This document shows positions 34,744 through 42,580 of a DNA stretch of 64,000 nt, in pieces. The stretch is from Vulcanimicrobiota bacterium (lineage in GTDB: Bacteria > Vulcanimicrobiota > Xenobia > Xenobiales > JADMJV01), in the NCBI GenBank assembly GCA_017307785.1, contig JAFKGI010000005.1, positions 62,001 through 126,000 of the forward strand, written 5' to 3'. Both the position numbers and the translations under genes were made by a program. The notes beneath the pieces are model-generated. The model worked only from the letters and a program-made list of their open reading frames with translations. It made no database searches and was not told where the DNA came from. The number at the start of each line of letters is the position of its first letter. Positions within the stretch are counted from its first letter, which is position 1.

Positions 34744-36573
34744 ATGCGCAAAACCCTACTGGCGGGCCTGCTCCTTCTTGGCTTTTGCAGCCTCCCCGTG
34801 CTGGCCGCCCCGCCGCCCGAGGGAGGCGAGGAGAACGGCACCGGCGCTCCCGTCACCGTGCAGGCTCCCACCAGCCTGAAGGTCAATGTGCGCGGTCAAA
34901 AGCTCTATCTGAGGGCCTACACGACCTCGCTGGGCGATGAGTATCTGGTGGCCGCCGACGACCCCGAAATCTACCGAATTGCCGGTCTTTTCGGCGGCAA
35001 GATGAGCTGGGACGGCAACTCCCTGACCCTCAGCTGTCTCCACAAAGGCGTGAACCGCACTCTGCGCGTCAACGAGAACAAGGTTCAAGGACCTTCCTCC
35101 GTGCCCGGTGCTCAGGAAGCCGAACTGGCTCTGCCCGCCCAGATCCTGGAAGACAAGGCCTTCATTCCCCTGTCAGCCCTGGAGGATTTCCTGGACACCC
35201 GTCTGACGGTGCGCCCCAACCAGGTGGTCTACATCGAGCCGCTGCTGCGCAATGTGCGCTTCGAGGGTTCGGCCCACAGCCCCAAACTGATCCTGGAGAC
35301 CACCGCCCCGGTCACCTGCAAGACCTTCAACCTGAAAAATCCCGACCGCTTCGTCATCGACATCCCCGGCGTGGTGATCGACACTCCCAGCCTGACGGTG
35401 CAACATCCGGACCTGGGTAACGTGCGCCTGGGCCAGTTCGAACTGGGTCCGGCCATCACCCGAGTGGTCGTCCCCAAACCCCGCGATGCGCAGATCCGAG
35501 CCGAGAACAGCGGCAACCGCGAAGTCCTGAGCTGGCAGATGCAGCTTTCCAAACCGGTGGAAGTGGCTACGGCCGCTCCCGCCTCCATGGAAATTCAGGA
35601 TGTGCGCCTGGAGAAGACCGACAAGGGGCATCGCCTGATTCTCACCGCCAACGAGCCCATCCACTTTGACTGGCAGCGCCTGGGCGAGCCGCGGCCGCGC
35701 TGGCTGATGGATATCAATCAAGCCTCTTTCAAGCCCCTCAAGCAAGAGTTTGAAGTCGACGGTAAATTCCCGGGCATGATTCGCATCAGCCAGAATCAGC
35801 CGGCTCCCAATCCCGTTTTCCGGGTGGTGGTCGATCTGGACGCCGCCGTCGAGGTCAATACCAGTGCCGGCCAAAACGATCGCCAACTGATCGTGGACAT
35901 TCTGGACAAGGAAGTCGACCCGAACCTGGTTCTGCAAAAGGGGCACGGCTCGACCCAGCCGGTCGCTCAAGCCGGAACCCAGGTGGGCGGCGGCACCATC
36001 GTGATTGATCCCGGTCACGGTGGTTCCGACTGCGGTGCCATGAATCGCGGACTCAATCTGAGCGAAGCCTCGGTCACGCTGGACATTTGCAAACGGCTCC
36101 AGACCATCCTTAAAAACCAGGGCTGGAACGTCATCATGACGCGCACCACCGATGTGGACGTGTCTTACGCCAATTCCAGCGCTCGCGAGGAACTGGGAGC
36201 TCGCTGCAAAGTGGCCAACGATGTCAAAGCCGACCTGTTCGTCAGCGTCCACTGCAACGCTTCGGTCAACGCTTCCAGCAACGGCACCTCGATTCACTAC
36301 TACAAGCAGAGCGACTATGTGCTGGCCAGTCAGCTCCAGTCCTCGGTCATGAGCAGCACCGGCCGCAACAACCGCGGCCTGCAGGCCAACCGTTTCTACG
36401 TACTGGCCCATACTCAGATGCCGGCCGTCCTGGTGGAAACCGCTTTTCTGACCAACGGCACCGAAGGTGGCCTGCTCAACGACCCCAACTATCGCCAGAA
36501 GATCGCTGAGGGGTTGGCTCAAGGCCTTCGACAGTATGCCGCGCGGCAAAACTGGGGCACCGCCAAACAGTAA
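34744..36573 (+). CDS. AMIN-domain N-acetylmuramoyl-L-alanine amidase
   Basis: A 609-residue periplasmic cell-wall amidase. ATG 34744 has a GGAGGAG ribosome site and begins a signal peptide (RKTLLAGLLLLGFCSLPVLA). Residues about 40-170 resemble a copper-amine-oxidase-N-type stress domain. An AMIN domain follows (about 175-300, NPDRFVIDIPGVV), then a second AMIN-like segment (about 300-400). The Amidase_3 catalytic domain starts near 415: VIDPGHGGSDCG, SVHCNASVN and the catalytic Glu in LVETAFLTN. AMIN domains localise amidases to the division site or to secretion complexes. It follows the pilT pair and precedes uppP. Confidence 0.92.
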   Translation: MRKTLLAGLLLLGFCSLPVLAAPPPEGGEENGTGAPVTVQAPTSLKVNVRGQKLYLRAYTTSLGDEYLVAADDPEIYRIAGLFGGKMSWDGNSLTLSCLHKGVNRTLRVNENKVQGPSSVPGAQEAELALPAQILEDKAFIPLSALEDFLDTRLTVRPNQVVYIEPLLRNVRFEGSAHSPKLILETTAPVTCKTFNLKNPDRFVIDIPGVVIDTPSLTVQHPDLGNVRLGQFELGPAITRVVVPKPRDAQIRAENSGNREVLSWQMQLSKPVEVATAAPASMEIQDVRLEKTDKGHRLILTANEPIHFDWQRLGEPRPRWLMDINQASFKPLKQEFEVDGKFPGMIRISQNQPAPNPVFRVVVDLDAAVEVNTSAGQNDRQLIVDILDKEVDPNLVLQKGHGSTQPVAQAGTQVGGGTIVIDPGHGGSDCGAMNRGLNLSEASVTLDICKRLQTILKNQGWNVIMTRTTDVDVSYANSSAREELGARCKVANDVKADLFVSVHCNASVNASSNGTSIHYYKQSDYVLASQLQSSVMSSTGRNNRGLQANRFYVLAHTQMPAVLVETAFLTNGTEGGLLNDPNYRQKIAEGLAQGLRQYAARQNWGTAKQ

Positions 36574-36575
36574 CC

Positions 36576-37337
36576 ATGTGGCCACTCTGGGCTCAAGCCC
36601 TGGTCTTAGGCTTGATTCAGGGCGTTACCGAGTTTCTGCCGATCTCCAGCTCCGCCCACTTGATTCTGCTGCCCAAGTGGACCGGCTGGCCGCACCTGGG
36701 TCGTCACTTCGACATCGCTCTGCACCTGGGCACCTTGCTGGCCATCTGGGCCTATTTCGAGGAAGACGTAAAGCGGCTCTTCCGCTGGGGACGACTGACC
36801 TGGCAGGTCGCCCTGGCCTCCCTTCCACCGGCCGTTGTCGGGCTTCTCTGCGGCGACTGGCTGGAAAAGCACCTGAACAACGTGCCCTGTATCGCTCTGT
36901 GCCTGGGGGTTTTCGGCCTGCTGCTGGGCTGGGCGGACCGCCGAGCCCGCCTGCGCCGCGAAGTGCAGGACCTGCGATCCTGGGAGGCTCTGGCTCTAGG
37001 CTTTGCCCAGGCCGTGGCTCTGATTCCCGGGGTCTCTCGCTGCGGCGCCACGCTGACGGTAGCCTTGCTGTTGGGGCTGACACGGCGCGAGGCGGCCCGC
37101 ATCACCTTTCTGACCGCCCTGCCGGTGACGGCCGGCGCCTTGCTCCTGAAGACCCTGAAGCTCGGCTCTCCCCTGCCCCAAGACCTGTGGACTCCGACCC
37201 TGCTGGGCATCGCCACCGCCGCGCTGAGCGGCTGGCTATGCATCGGCTGGCTGGTGCGCTATCTCAAGAACCACGGGCTGGGCGGCTTTGTGGTCTACCG
37301 AGTGGCGCTCGGCCTGCTCTTGTTCGCTTTGGGGTAG
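36576..37337 (+). CDS. uppP: undecaprenyl-diphosphatase UppP/BacA
   Basis: A 253-residue integral membrane enzyme that converts undecaprenyl diphosphate to the monophosphate, recycling the lipid carrier of peptidoglycan synthesis. Both active-site signatures are present: LIQGVTEFLPISSSAHLIL near the N-terminus and IPGVSRCGATLTVALLLG in the middle. About seven or eight helices and a normal length. It starts 2 bases after the amidase stop, so amidase and UppP form a cell-wall unit. Confidence 0.95.
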   Translation: MWPLWAQALVLGLIQGVTEFLPISSSAHLILLPKWTGWPHLGRHFDIALHLGTLLAIWAYFEEDVKRLFRWGRLTWQVALASLPPAVVGLLCGDWLEKHLNNVPCIALCLGVFGLLLGWADRRARLRREVQDLRSWEALALGFAQAVALIPGVSRCGATLTVALLLGLTRREAARITFLTALPVTAGALLLKTLKLGSPLPQDLWTPTLLGIATAALSGWLCIGWLVRYLKNHGLGGFVVYRVALGLLLFALG

Positions 37338-37370
37338 GTTCCCGAGTCGAACACGAGGAAGGCAGGCCGC

Positions 37371-38558
37371 ATGCCCATTGCCCCGGTGGATTTTGGAAAG
37401 AGCTGGCGTCTGTCCGACGGCCGTCTCATCAGCCTGCGCAACGCGCGTCCTGACGAATCCGCCGCCATCCGCGAACTCTACATCTCCCAGTACGGGGACC
37501 GGTATACGCTGTCGGAAGTCATGGACCCGGACAAAAACCGGGAAGTGCTCGAATCCGAGGATTGGCACTGGATGCTGGCCGAGTGCGAAGGGCGCCTGGT
37601 AGCCTCCTTGCTTTTCGGCATGGAGCCGATCCACCGCCTGGGCAAGGCTCTAGGCGGGGTGGTCCTGCCCGAGATGCGAGGCTCCAAGGTCATGCGGGTC
37701 ATGCTGGAGGAGGGTCTGCGTCTGCATCTGCGCGAGGGCGGCCCCATGGATCTGGTCTACGCGGTGGTGCGCACCTTTATCAGCCTGAACTTTCACCACG
37801 ATCTGGCCCAGCTCGGCTTCGTGGATACGGGCATCTTTCCCAACGTGCGCAAGGTGGCCGAGTACGAAACGCACGGACTGAAAGTCTACCTGGCTCCCCA
37901 TTGCAAGGAAATTCGCCGCAGAACCCCGCTCTTGATTCCCCAGCTGGCCGACCTCTACGGTATCGTGCGCGCCCGCCTGGACCTGGAACCGGCTCAGGTA
38001 ATTCCCTGGAGCCCCCGCCCCGCCAACCCGGACCGCGTGGTGCTCAGCCCACTTTATGAGGCTGCCAGCGCCGGCCGCCGTAAGTTTCTGCACCAGACCA
38101 CCCGGGGCCAGGTCTTCAACTTCTTCCCGCTGCACGGACCCGACCTGATCCTGGTCGACTCCTCTCGGCAGGTACGCGTCTTTCTCTCTTATGCGGCCAA
38201 GGACGGCCACGCCACCATCCTGGGCTTGACGCCCGGCCCCTACGCGCGCGACGTGGTGCTCAACTCGGTCACCGACTACTGCGAACAACTGGGCTGCGTC
38301 TATCTGGAGCTGCTGGTTCCCGCCTACGAACCGCGTCTGCAGGCCGAGGCTTACCAGGCGGGCTTTCTTCCCTGCGGCTACTTTCCGGCGGCCTATCGGG
38401 GATCGGACGGTCTCCGCCACGATTATGTGGTCTGGTCCAAGACCTATATCCCCCTTCACTTCCGAGGCTTGCGCCTGACCGAAGACGCCAAGCCCTTTCT
38501 GCTGGAGTTTTTCAAGCTATATACCTCGAGTTTGTGGGAAGACCTGATGGATGCCTGA
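37371..38558 (+). CDS. GNAT-family acyltransferase, double-domain
   Basis: A 395-residue soluble protein. The first about 185 residues are a GNAT domain with LRNARPDESAAIRELY, the acetyl-CoA-loop region GGVVLPEMRGSKVMRVML and the FHHDLAQLGFVDTG segment. The second half (about 200-360) repeats the fold more weakly (LYLELLVPAYEPRLQAEAYQAGFLPCGYFP). The substrate is unknown. Its stop overlaps the start of an adenylating-enzyme-like remnant. GNAT genes paired with LuxE/PaaK-type enzymes are seen elsewhere, so the pair may once have acted in one acyl-transfer pathway. Confidence 0.7.
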   Translation: MPIAPVDFGKSWRLSDGRLISLRNARPDESAAIRELYISQYGDRYTLSEVMDPDKNREVLESEDWHWMLAECEGRLVASLLFGMEPIHRLGKALGGVVLPEMRGSKVMRVMLEEGLRLHLREGGPMDLVYAVVRTFISLNFHHDLAQLGFVDTGIFPNVRKVAEYETHGLKVYLAPHCKEIRRRTPLLIPQLADLYGIVRARLDLEPAQVIPWSPRPANPDRVVLSPLYEAASAGRRKFLHQTTRGQVFNFFPLHGPDLILVDSSRQVRVFLSYAAKDGHATILGLTPGPYARDVVLNSVTDYCEQLGCVYLELLVPAYEPRLQAEAYQAGFLPCGYFPAAYRGSDGLRHDYVVWSKTYIPLHFRGLRLTEDAKPFLLEFFKLYTSSLWEDLMDA

Positions 38559-39129
38559 CCTTCGTCGTTACCGCACTCGCGCCGGCAGCCTGCTGAAGCG
38601 CGAGCGCGGCGCCACCGACCAGCTGTGTGCCGGTCGCCAACAACTATCCCCCCACCGTCATTTGCAAGACCTCTTTATGGCGGCCATGCGAGAATCGCTG
38701 TGCTGGCACGTGCTGCGCGATGACGGCCTGGCCGGCATCTTGCTGGAGCAGGGGGTCAACCTGAACGGCCTGCGCCGCTACCAGGACCTTGAGCAGCTTC
38801 CTAACTGGACCCCGACCCTGCACACCCCCGCTCGAGAAAAGCGCGATCGCAGACGCTGGGATCGCGTCCTGCGCCATACCTTGTGTGACCTGGGCTGGAG
38901 CGAACCCCGACGCCGTGGGGCCCACGGCAATTCGGACGAACTTCGCTGTAGCGCCGGACACTGGCACCTGCCCCGCGTGCTGCGCTGGCAGGGGGAACGC
39001 CTTTTCTCTCCTTGCTACAGCAGCACATCCAGCCTGTGCTGGACACCCCAAACCGGGTTAAATCAGGGGTTGTGTGGCTGCGGCCGAAACGGTCAGTGGA
39101 GTGAAGACAAGGGTGTTTTGCCGCTGTAG
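38551..39129 (+). pseudogene. LuxE/PaaK-like adenylate-forming enzyme remnant
   Basis: A 192-codon frame. Residues about 36-90 resemble the start of LuxE/PaaK-type acyl-adenylating enzymes (LFMAAMRESLCWHVL, then LEQGVNLNGLRRYQDLEQLP), and LCDLGWSEPRRRGAHGNSDE fits a later part of that family. The rest of the expected about 350 residues, including the AMP-binding core, is missing, and the tail is Cys/Ser-rich and unlike a folded domain. It is most likely a decayed gene, though a short functional protein cannot be excluded. Its ATG overlaps the GNAT stop. A 216-base AT-richer gap follows. Confidence 0.45.
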
Positions 39130-39180
39130 CGAATTTGTGAACAGTAGGCAAACTGATAACCACGCCGTTTGACCAGGTTC

Positions 39181-39209
39181 GAGTTAACAACTCCGGATTT
39201 CGTTTAACT
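39181..39209. repeat. inverted repeat upstream of the small-protein gene
   Basis: GAGTTAA at 39181-39187 and TTAACTC at 39203-39209 form 7-base arms around a 15-base spacer, and another GTTAACA occurs at 39233-39239. The cluster lies about 65-90 bases upstream of the -35 box at 39273, where a regulator could bind. The match is short. Confidence 0.3.
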
Positions 39210-39272
39210 CCAGCCCCCTGAAAACGGCGCTCAGTTAACAAATAGTTTACAAAAAGTTTTTGTCCACGGCCC

Positions 39273-39301
39273 TTAACATGACTGCAAGGGCGTGTGATAA
39301 T
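39273..39301 (+). promoter_or_regulatory. strong sigma70-type promoter
   Basis: TTAACA (39273-39278) and GATAAT (39296-39301) are exactly 17 bases apart, with TG one base before the -10 (extended -10, TGTGATAAT). A GGAGGT ribosome site at 39332-39337 follows, 8 bases before ATG 39346. This is the clearest promoter in the window and drives one small gene ending in a terminator. Confidence 0.7.
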
Positions 39302-39345
39302 AAACCCAACAAGAAGACTTCAAACACACTCGGAGGTAACAAGTT

Positions 39346-39594
39346 ATGGCTCTTCCCGCACTCCTCGCCGTTGGTATGGGTATTCAGGCTGTCACCGGCA
39401 TCGCCGGCAGCGTTATGGGACTGATCAATCAGAACAAACAGGCCGAAGAGCAGAAGAAGGCCACCGAAAAGTGGGAGAAAGAAAAGGCTGCGATGACCCA
39501 GCAGTTTATGGCTCAGAGCGGCCTCGGTGGAAACATCGGCAGCGCCACCGGTGGCCAGCAGATGGGCCAGGGTCCGTTCCCCCCTGGAATGTAA
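39346..39594 (+). CDS. small 82-residue protein with glycine-rich helix, stand-alone transcript
   Basis: The protein has an N-terminal hydrophobic Gly/Ala helix (LLAVGMGIQAVTGIAGSVMG), then a charged coiled-coil-like helix (EEQKKATEKWEKEKAAM), and ends with a Gly/Gln-rich tail (GGQQMGQGPFPPGM). No signal cleavage site is obvious. It has its own strong promoter, a consensus ribosome site and a terminator, so it is probably highly expressed alone. No family is recognised. The shape (short membrane or amphipathic helix plus helix) recalls small secreted or pilus-like subunits, but that is inference. Confidence 0.7.
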   Translation: MALPALLAVGMGIQAVTGIAGSVMGLINQNKQAEEQKKATEKWEKEKAAMTQQFMAQSGLGGNIGSATGGQQMGQGPFPPGM

Positions 39595-39624
39595 GCCGAA
39601 CCGAACCCCGTAGATTTGATGGTG

Positions 39625-39652
39625 AAAGCCTGACCGTAAGGTCGGGCTTTTG
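39625..39652 (+). terminator. rho-independent terminator
   Basis: AAAGCCTGACC (39625-39635), a GTAA loop, then GGTCGGGCTTT (39640-39650) form an 11-pair stem with one G-T wobble, followed by a short T run. It lies 30 bases after the small-protein stop. Confidence 0.75.
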
Positions 39653-39715
39653 CCGTTTCAGGGGCTGGAGGTGGAAGAGGGTCTGGCTACGAAAGCCGCT
39701 GCTTGTGAGGTACCA

Positions 39716-40342
39716 ATGATCGCTTGTTTCAAATGTGGGCACGAAAATCCTGATGGACAGAAGTTTTGTTCTTGCGGCGCCACTCTACCGCAGATGGCTC
39801 CTTCCGGCAGTCCTTCCAGCAGCCTGGACCTGGACGAGAACACGAACTACCTGAAGCCCACCGAACACTTTCCCTCCGCGGAAATGCTCGCGATGGCCTG
39901 GGCCTTACATGACTTCTTGGAAGAAGGCGGCGAACTGGACCACTTCCTGGAGGTCTACGACGGCGTCAAGGCCCGCCTGGAGAACTACAACCAGAACCTT
40001 CACCAAGAATCACTGGAGTTCATCACCAACGATCGCAACATCGATCCCGACGATGACTATCCCAAGCAGATCCAGTATCTGGTCGTGCGCGGCAGCCAGT
40101 TGTCGGAAGACGGAATCGCGCAGGTAGAGTCTTTCCTCGACGCTCTGGATGAAGACCGCATTGAAGCGGAAACCGGCAAAGAAGGCGTGGCCAAGATCGT
40201 GCAGGCCAACGATCACTTCCTGCTCGCCCTTCACATGTCGATGGCGCGGGCAGAAACCATCCGCGCGGCAGCCAAGGCCAACGGCGAAGATATCGAAGAT
40301 CTCGTCAAGGAGCAACTGGCAGCCCGCGAAGCCAGCGAATAA
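39716..40342 (+). CDS. zinc-ribbon protein of unknown function
   Basis: A 208-residue soluble protein. A double-CxxC zinc ribbon opens it (IACFKCGHENPDGQKFCSCG: C4, C7, C18, C20). The remainder is acidic and helical (EMLAMAWALHDFLEEGGELD; ENYNQNLHQESLEFI). ATG 39716, with GAGG upstream, begins the ribbon directly; a longer frame passes through the terminator and is rejected. The role is unknown. Similar ribbons occur in the 2360-residue protein's C-terminus. Confidence 0.6.
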   Translation: MIACFKCGHENPDGQKFCSCGATLPQMAPSGSPSSSLDLDENTNYLKPTEHFPSAEMLAMAWALHDFLEEGGELDHFLEVYDGVKARLENYNQNLHQESLEFITNDRNIDPDDDYPKQIQYLVVRGSQLSEDGIAQVESFLDALDEDRIEAETGKEGVAKIVQANDHFLLALHMSMARAETIRAAAKANGEDIEDLVKEQLAAREASE

Positions 40343-40356
40343 GCCTCGCGGCTTCC

Positions 40357-40386
40357 TTGACCTTGGCTCTCGGCAGGGCCTAGAAT
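40357..40386 (+). promoter_or_regulatory. promoter giving a near-leaderless transcript for the YbeD-like gene
   Basis: TTGACC (40357-40362) and TAGAAT (40381-40386) are 18 bases apart. The ATG at 40397 lies only 10 bases after the -10 box, so the expected mRNA leader is about 3-5 bases. Confidence 0.5.
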
Positions 40387-40396
40387 AAGAAGAACT

Positions 40397-40666
40397 ATGA
40401 GCTTACCCGAAGAGGACATTTTCCAGTTTCCGTGCCGTTTTCCCATCAAAGCCATGGGTCTGGCCAGCGAGGACATCCTGGGTCTATTCAGCGAGATTCT
40501 GAAGACCTATGATGCAACCCCCCATCCCGATGATATCGTCTGGCGCAATTCCGGTCAGGGCAAGTACGTCTCGGTGACGGCTACCATTCACGCCACCAGC
40601 CGCGAGCAACTGGACAACATCTACCAGGCCCTCCACAAGGACGACCGGATTCGCTACGTCCTATAG
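40397..40666 (+). CDS. ybeD: YbeD/DUF493 family protein
   Basis: An 89-residue cytoplasmic protein of the YbeD/DUF493 family: FPCRFPIKAMG opening, the GKYVSVTATIHATSREQLDN middle and a HKDDRIRYVL end. Family members have a ferredoxin-like alpha/beta fold and are linked in E. coli to lipoate metabolism or protein stability without firm proof. It is a single gene with its own promoter. The convergent LplT-PlsC gene overlaps its 3' end by 6 bases. Confidence 0.87.
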   Translation: MSLPEEDIFQFPCRFPIKAMGLASEDILGLFSEILKTYDATPHPDDIVWRNSGQGKYVSVTATIHATSREQLDNIYQALHKDDRIRYVL

Positions 40667-42538
40667 CTTGTCTCCGCCGAGCTCGGCCACGCGGTTCTGA
40701 AGGTCGTCCGCTTTGACGTCCTCGGGTGCGATCGGATCGCCCACGATCACTTCAATCTTGCTGCGCAGCGGCCGTCGCGTGAAACGGCTGAAAAAGCCGC
40801 CTTTGTAGCGACTGAAATTGCCACCCCACAAGCCCTTGAGCGCCATGGGAACGACCGGAACCGGGTTCAGTTCCACAATCTTCTCGACCCCGTTGCGGAA
40901 CTTGTTCAACTCGCCCGTCTTGGTGATGGTGCCTTCCGGGAAGATGCAGATGACCTCGCCTTCGTCCAGGTAACGCTTGATGCTGACAAAGGCCTCCGCC
41001 AGGATCTTGGGGCGCAGCCGGGCCGAGCTGATCGGAATCACCCCCGCGCCTTTGAAGAGAAAGCGCAGACCGGGGATGTTGAAGTAGGTGTACCACATCA
41101 CGAAATGAACCGGTCTTTTGACGCTAGCCATGACGATCAGCCAGTCCACGAAGCTGACGTGGTTGGCGATGAGAACGACCGGACCCTCGGCGGGAATCTT
41201 GTCCTCCCCCACCACTTTCAGTCGGTAGAGGAAGTGGGTGATCAGGTAGGCGATGAAGCGAACCGTGAACTCCGGGATCAGCGTGTAGATGTAGACCGAG
41301 ACGACCAGATTGACGATGGCCAGAGCCCCGAAGATCTGAGGGTAGGTCAGATGCAGCTTGCTTTGGGCCACGGCGGTGAGGCCGGCGGCAATCACCATGA
41401 AGAAGGCGTTGACGATGTTGTTGCCGGCGATGACGCGGGCCCGCGTATCGGCATCCGAGCGCTGCTGGATGAGCGTGTAGAGCGGCACGATGAAGAAGCC
41501 GGAGAACAGGCAGAACAGCAACACGCAGATGGCGATGGCGATGCCTCCGCCGGTCTGGATGAACTCCAGGCCCGAGAGCGGATGGTCGTGGGCGGGCAGC
41601 GGATTGCCCAGCAGCCAGAGCAGCGCCAAGAACAGACTGATGCCGATGGAGCCGATGGGCACCAGTCCCAGCTCCAGGCGTCCGAAGGAGAGCCGTTCGC
41701 AAAGAACCGAACCCAGCGCCACACCGATGCTGAAAACCACGAACAAGAGCGTGGAGACTTCCAGGTTGCACTGCAAAAACTTGGTGGTGTAGACGGGAAA
41801 CGCTCCCAGCATCACCATTCCCAGTGCCCAGAACCAGGAGATGCCCAGGATGGAATTGAGAATGGAGCGCTTCTGTCCCACCAGCACAATGGTTTGCCAG
41901 GTGGGCACAAAGGGATTCCAGTCGACTTTGACCGACGTGTTGCCGGGAGCCTCTGGAATGGTGGTGCTGAAGAAGAGGCCCAGCAACGAGATGGCCACCA
42001 GCAATCCGCCGGTGACCACATCCGGGACGTTGCGGGTGATGAATTCCGTCCCCAAAATCGTGCCCACCAGGATGAACAGGTTGGTCGAGGTCTCCACCCA
42101 GGCGTTGCCGGCCACCAACTCCTCCGGTTCCAGGAGCTGGGGCAGAATGCCGTATTTCAGAGGGCCGAAGAAGGACGATTGAATGGCGAAAAAGATCAGC
42201 GAGACCACGCACCAGTTCATGTTCTGGAAGTAAATGGCCAGAGCCGCGATGACGGCGAAAAGGATCTCGAGAGCCTTGAGACGGCGGATAATGCCCGCTT
42301 TATCAAACTTGTCGGCAAGCTGACCGGCCGTAGCCGAGAGGAAGAAATAGGGCGCCATAAAGATGGCGCCCGCCAGCTGACTCAGCGTTTCCTCGCTCAT
42401 CCCCATAAATTGGAGACCTCGGTGAGCGACCAGAGCTAACAGCGTCTGCTTGAAAAAGCTGTCGGTGAAAGCCCCGACCGACTGGGTCCAGAAGATACCG
42501 GAGAAGCGCTTTTTGCCGAAAAGAGAAAGGGAGGACAT
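40661..42538 (-). CDS. LplT-like MFS lysophospholipid flippase fused to PlsC acyltransferase
   Basis: A 625-residue inner-membrane protein. Residues 1-420 form a 12-helix MFS module of LplT/Aas type (FWTQSVGAFTDSFFKQTLLA, SSFFGPLKYGILPQLL, ELVAGNAWVETST). Residues about 430-620 form a PlsC acyltransferase: catalytic NHVSFVDW (HxxxxD), FKGAGVIPISSAR, and IFPEGTITKTG. The fusion would import lysophospholipid and re-acylate it. There is no AMP-ligase domain as in Aas, so acyl-CoA or acyl-ACP would be the donor. ATG 42538; convergent with the YbeD-like gene. Confidence 0.9.
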   Translation of the reverse strand: MSSLSLFGKKRFSGIFWTQSVGAFTDSFFKQTLLALVAHRGLQFMGMSEETLSQLAGAIFMAPYFFLSATAGQLADKFDKAGIIRRLKALEILFAVIAALAIYFQNMNWCVVSLIFFAIQSSFFGPLKYGILPQLLEPEELVAGNAWVETSTNLFILVGTILGTEFITRNVPDVVTGGLLVAISLLGLFFSTTIPEAPGNTSVKVDWNPFVPTWQTIVLVGQKRSILNSILGISWFWALGMVMLGAFPVYTTKFLQCNLEVSTLLFVVFSIGVALGSVLCERLSFGRLELGLVPIGSIGISLFLALLWLLGNPLPAHDHPLSGLEFIQTGGGIAIAICVLLFCLFSGFFIVPLYTLIQQRSDADTRARVIAGNNIVNAFFMVIAAGLTAVAQSKLHLTYPQIFGALAIVNLVVSVYIYTLIPEFTVRFIAYLITHFLYRLKVVGEDKIPAEGPVVLIANHVSFVDWLIVMASVKRPVHFVMWYTYFNIPGLRFLFKGAGVIPISSARLRPKILAEAFVSIKRYLDEGEVICIFPEGTITKTGELNKFRNGVEKIVELNPVPVVPMALKGLWGGNFSRYKGGFFSRFTRRPLRSKIEVIVGDPIAPEDVKADDLQNRVAELGGDKL

Positions 42539-42580
42539 GGGGCCTGGTTCGGCCGCAGTCCTCGCCTTCCTCGTTTTTCT

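Noticed and set aside
35173..36585. 470-residue minus-strand frame
   Set aside because: Antisense of the AMIN-amidase gene, whose catalytic motifs are clear.
41105..42439. 444-residue plus-strand frame rich in His, Gln, Asp and Glu
   Set aside because: Shadow of the LplT-PlsC gene.
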